From assembly GCF_014196835.1 (NCBI RefSeq), contig NZ_JACIEK010000023.1:1-40641 (forward strand): a stretch of 40,641 nt of DNA, written 5' to 3'. This stretch comes from Aureimonas pseudogalii (GTDB lineage Bacteria; Pseudomonadota; Alphaproteobacteria; Rhizobiales; Rhizobiaceae). This document shows positions 40,547-40,641 of this stretch, piece after piece. The notes beneath the pieces are model-generated. The model saw only the letters and a list, made by a program, of their open reading frames with translations. It was not told the origin of the DNA and searched no databases. A program made the translations under genes and the position numbers. Each line of letters begins with the position of its first letter. The stretch's first letter is position 1.

Positions 40547-40637
40547 TGGACTTGCCCCGGGAAAGTGGAGAGCTCTTCTGAAGGAAAGAGGAGCATTTCA
40601 TGGGCAAGCCGCAGCGCCGGTTCGGGAAGGAGTTTGA
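39708..40637 (+). CDS. IS481-family transposase, C-terminus lost
   Basis: An IS481-type transposase with an N-terminal helix-turn-helix (LRALASHYGINQKTVAKWKK at about residues 27-46) and an rve catalytic domain. The DDE residues are all present: Asp in GYFHVDIAEVQT, Asp in TVLTDNGIQFTN and Glu in NGQVERMNRTIKD. The native sequence ends at about HPQLRRHL (near 40546). The remaining codons up to the stop at 40637 (GLAPGKWRALLKERGAFHG) are read from the next insertion sequence. The usual C-terminal AYNFARRLKTL segment is missing. The ATG at 39708 has AAGGAGG 5 bases upstream and is preferred to the ATG at 39693. Probably inactive or impaired. Confidence 0.85.
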   Translation: MGQVHHGSATTTAAVRRAIQHSQESLRALASHYGINQKTVAKWKKRTSTADRKTGPSEPRSTVLSIEDEAVIVAFRRHTLLPLDDCLYALQPTIPHLTRSSLHRCLQRHDISRLPDVQGDKPVKQRFKSYPIPCRQAMRSIAERGYFHVDIAEVQTVEGKLYLFVAIDRTSKFAFAELHPRATKMVAAQFLRDLIAALPYAIHTVLTDNGIQFTNRACDRYAFHHIFDRVCEANGIEHRLTKVKHSWTNGQVERMNRTIKDATVKRFHYDDHPQLRRHLVGLAPGKWRALLKERGAFHGQAAAPVREGV

Positions 40638-40641
40638 AGCG
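40547..40641 (+). mobile_element. IS3-family insertion sequence, left end (partial)
   Basis: The break in the IS481 transposase coincides with TGGACTTGCCCCGGGAAAG (starting at 40547), followed by an untranslated leader and the start of an IS3-type OrfA. The element runs past the window. This left end differs from the complement of the right end at 360-380 after the first five bases, so the two IS3-family pieces are probably different elements. Confidence 0.65.
40600..40641 (+). CDS. IS3-family transposase OrfA, N-terminal fragment
   Basis: The last 42 bases encode MGKPQRRFGKEFEA, the typical beginning of an IS3/IS911-type OrfA DNA-binding protein (M-x-K-x-x-RRF-x-x-EF). AGAGGAG lies 6 bases before the ATG. 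The rest of the gene is outside the window. It overlaps the artificial 3' extension of the IS481 transposase in another frame. Confidence 0.7.
   Translation, partial: MGKPQRRFGKEFEA

Overview
The window is a mostly conserved chromosomal segment of a GC-rich alphaproteobacterium, most likely a member of the Hyphomicrobiales (Rhizobiales). This rests on the gene orders sdhE-mfd, tmk-holB-metG-tatD and gyrA-coaD-ppiA-ppiB-queA-tgt, a phosphatidylcholine synthase, an IalB-family secreted protein, and the protein signatures. The family or genus cannot be fixed from the sequence alone.

Left edge (1-2850), accessory: the 3' end of an IS3-family element (terminal CA at about 380) has inserted into the end of a small membrane-protein gene. 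Behind it, all on the minus strand, lie a two-gene toxin-antitoxin module (MerR-like HTH plus DUF433 antitoxin, then a DUF5615 PIN-like toxin, overlapping in GTGA) and a 210-residue protein I do not recognise. The cassette ends at the 3' side of a tRNA-Lys(TTT) gene, a typical island insertion point.

Core (2850-38742): ccdA, glmU and glmS (thiol transfer, UDP-GlcNAc synthesis); recG and sdhE-mfd (fork rescue, SDH flavinylation, transcription-coupled repair); a lone YejA-like solute-binding protein; ialB with a strong terminator; hspQ; a UbiH-type hydroxylase; pcs-quinone reductase-acyltransferase; tRNA-Ser(TGA); a small membrane protein; rlpA, an S11 peptidase-family protein, tmk, holB, metG, tatD and a PhnP-like hydrolase packed as an operon; a DUF4864 protein; then the minus-strand run gyrA-coaD-ppiA-ppiB-queA-tgt, interrupted by a small plus-strand membrane-protein gene with its own bidirectional terminator; and finally marC and a cation-diffusion facilitator.

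Right edge (38743-40641), decaying: a non-coding stretch, a 5' fragment of an inositol 2-dehydrogenase-like gene without its ATG, an IS481-family transposase, and the start of another IS3-family element that has cut off that transposase's C-terminus.

The points most worth checking are the S11 peptidase homologue that keeps SxxK but has lost the SxN serine and the KTG lysine, the tRNA-guanine transglycosylase with two of three zinc cysteines replaced, the accessory TA cassette beside tRNA-Lys, and several uncatalogued inverted repeats in intergenic regions.
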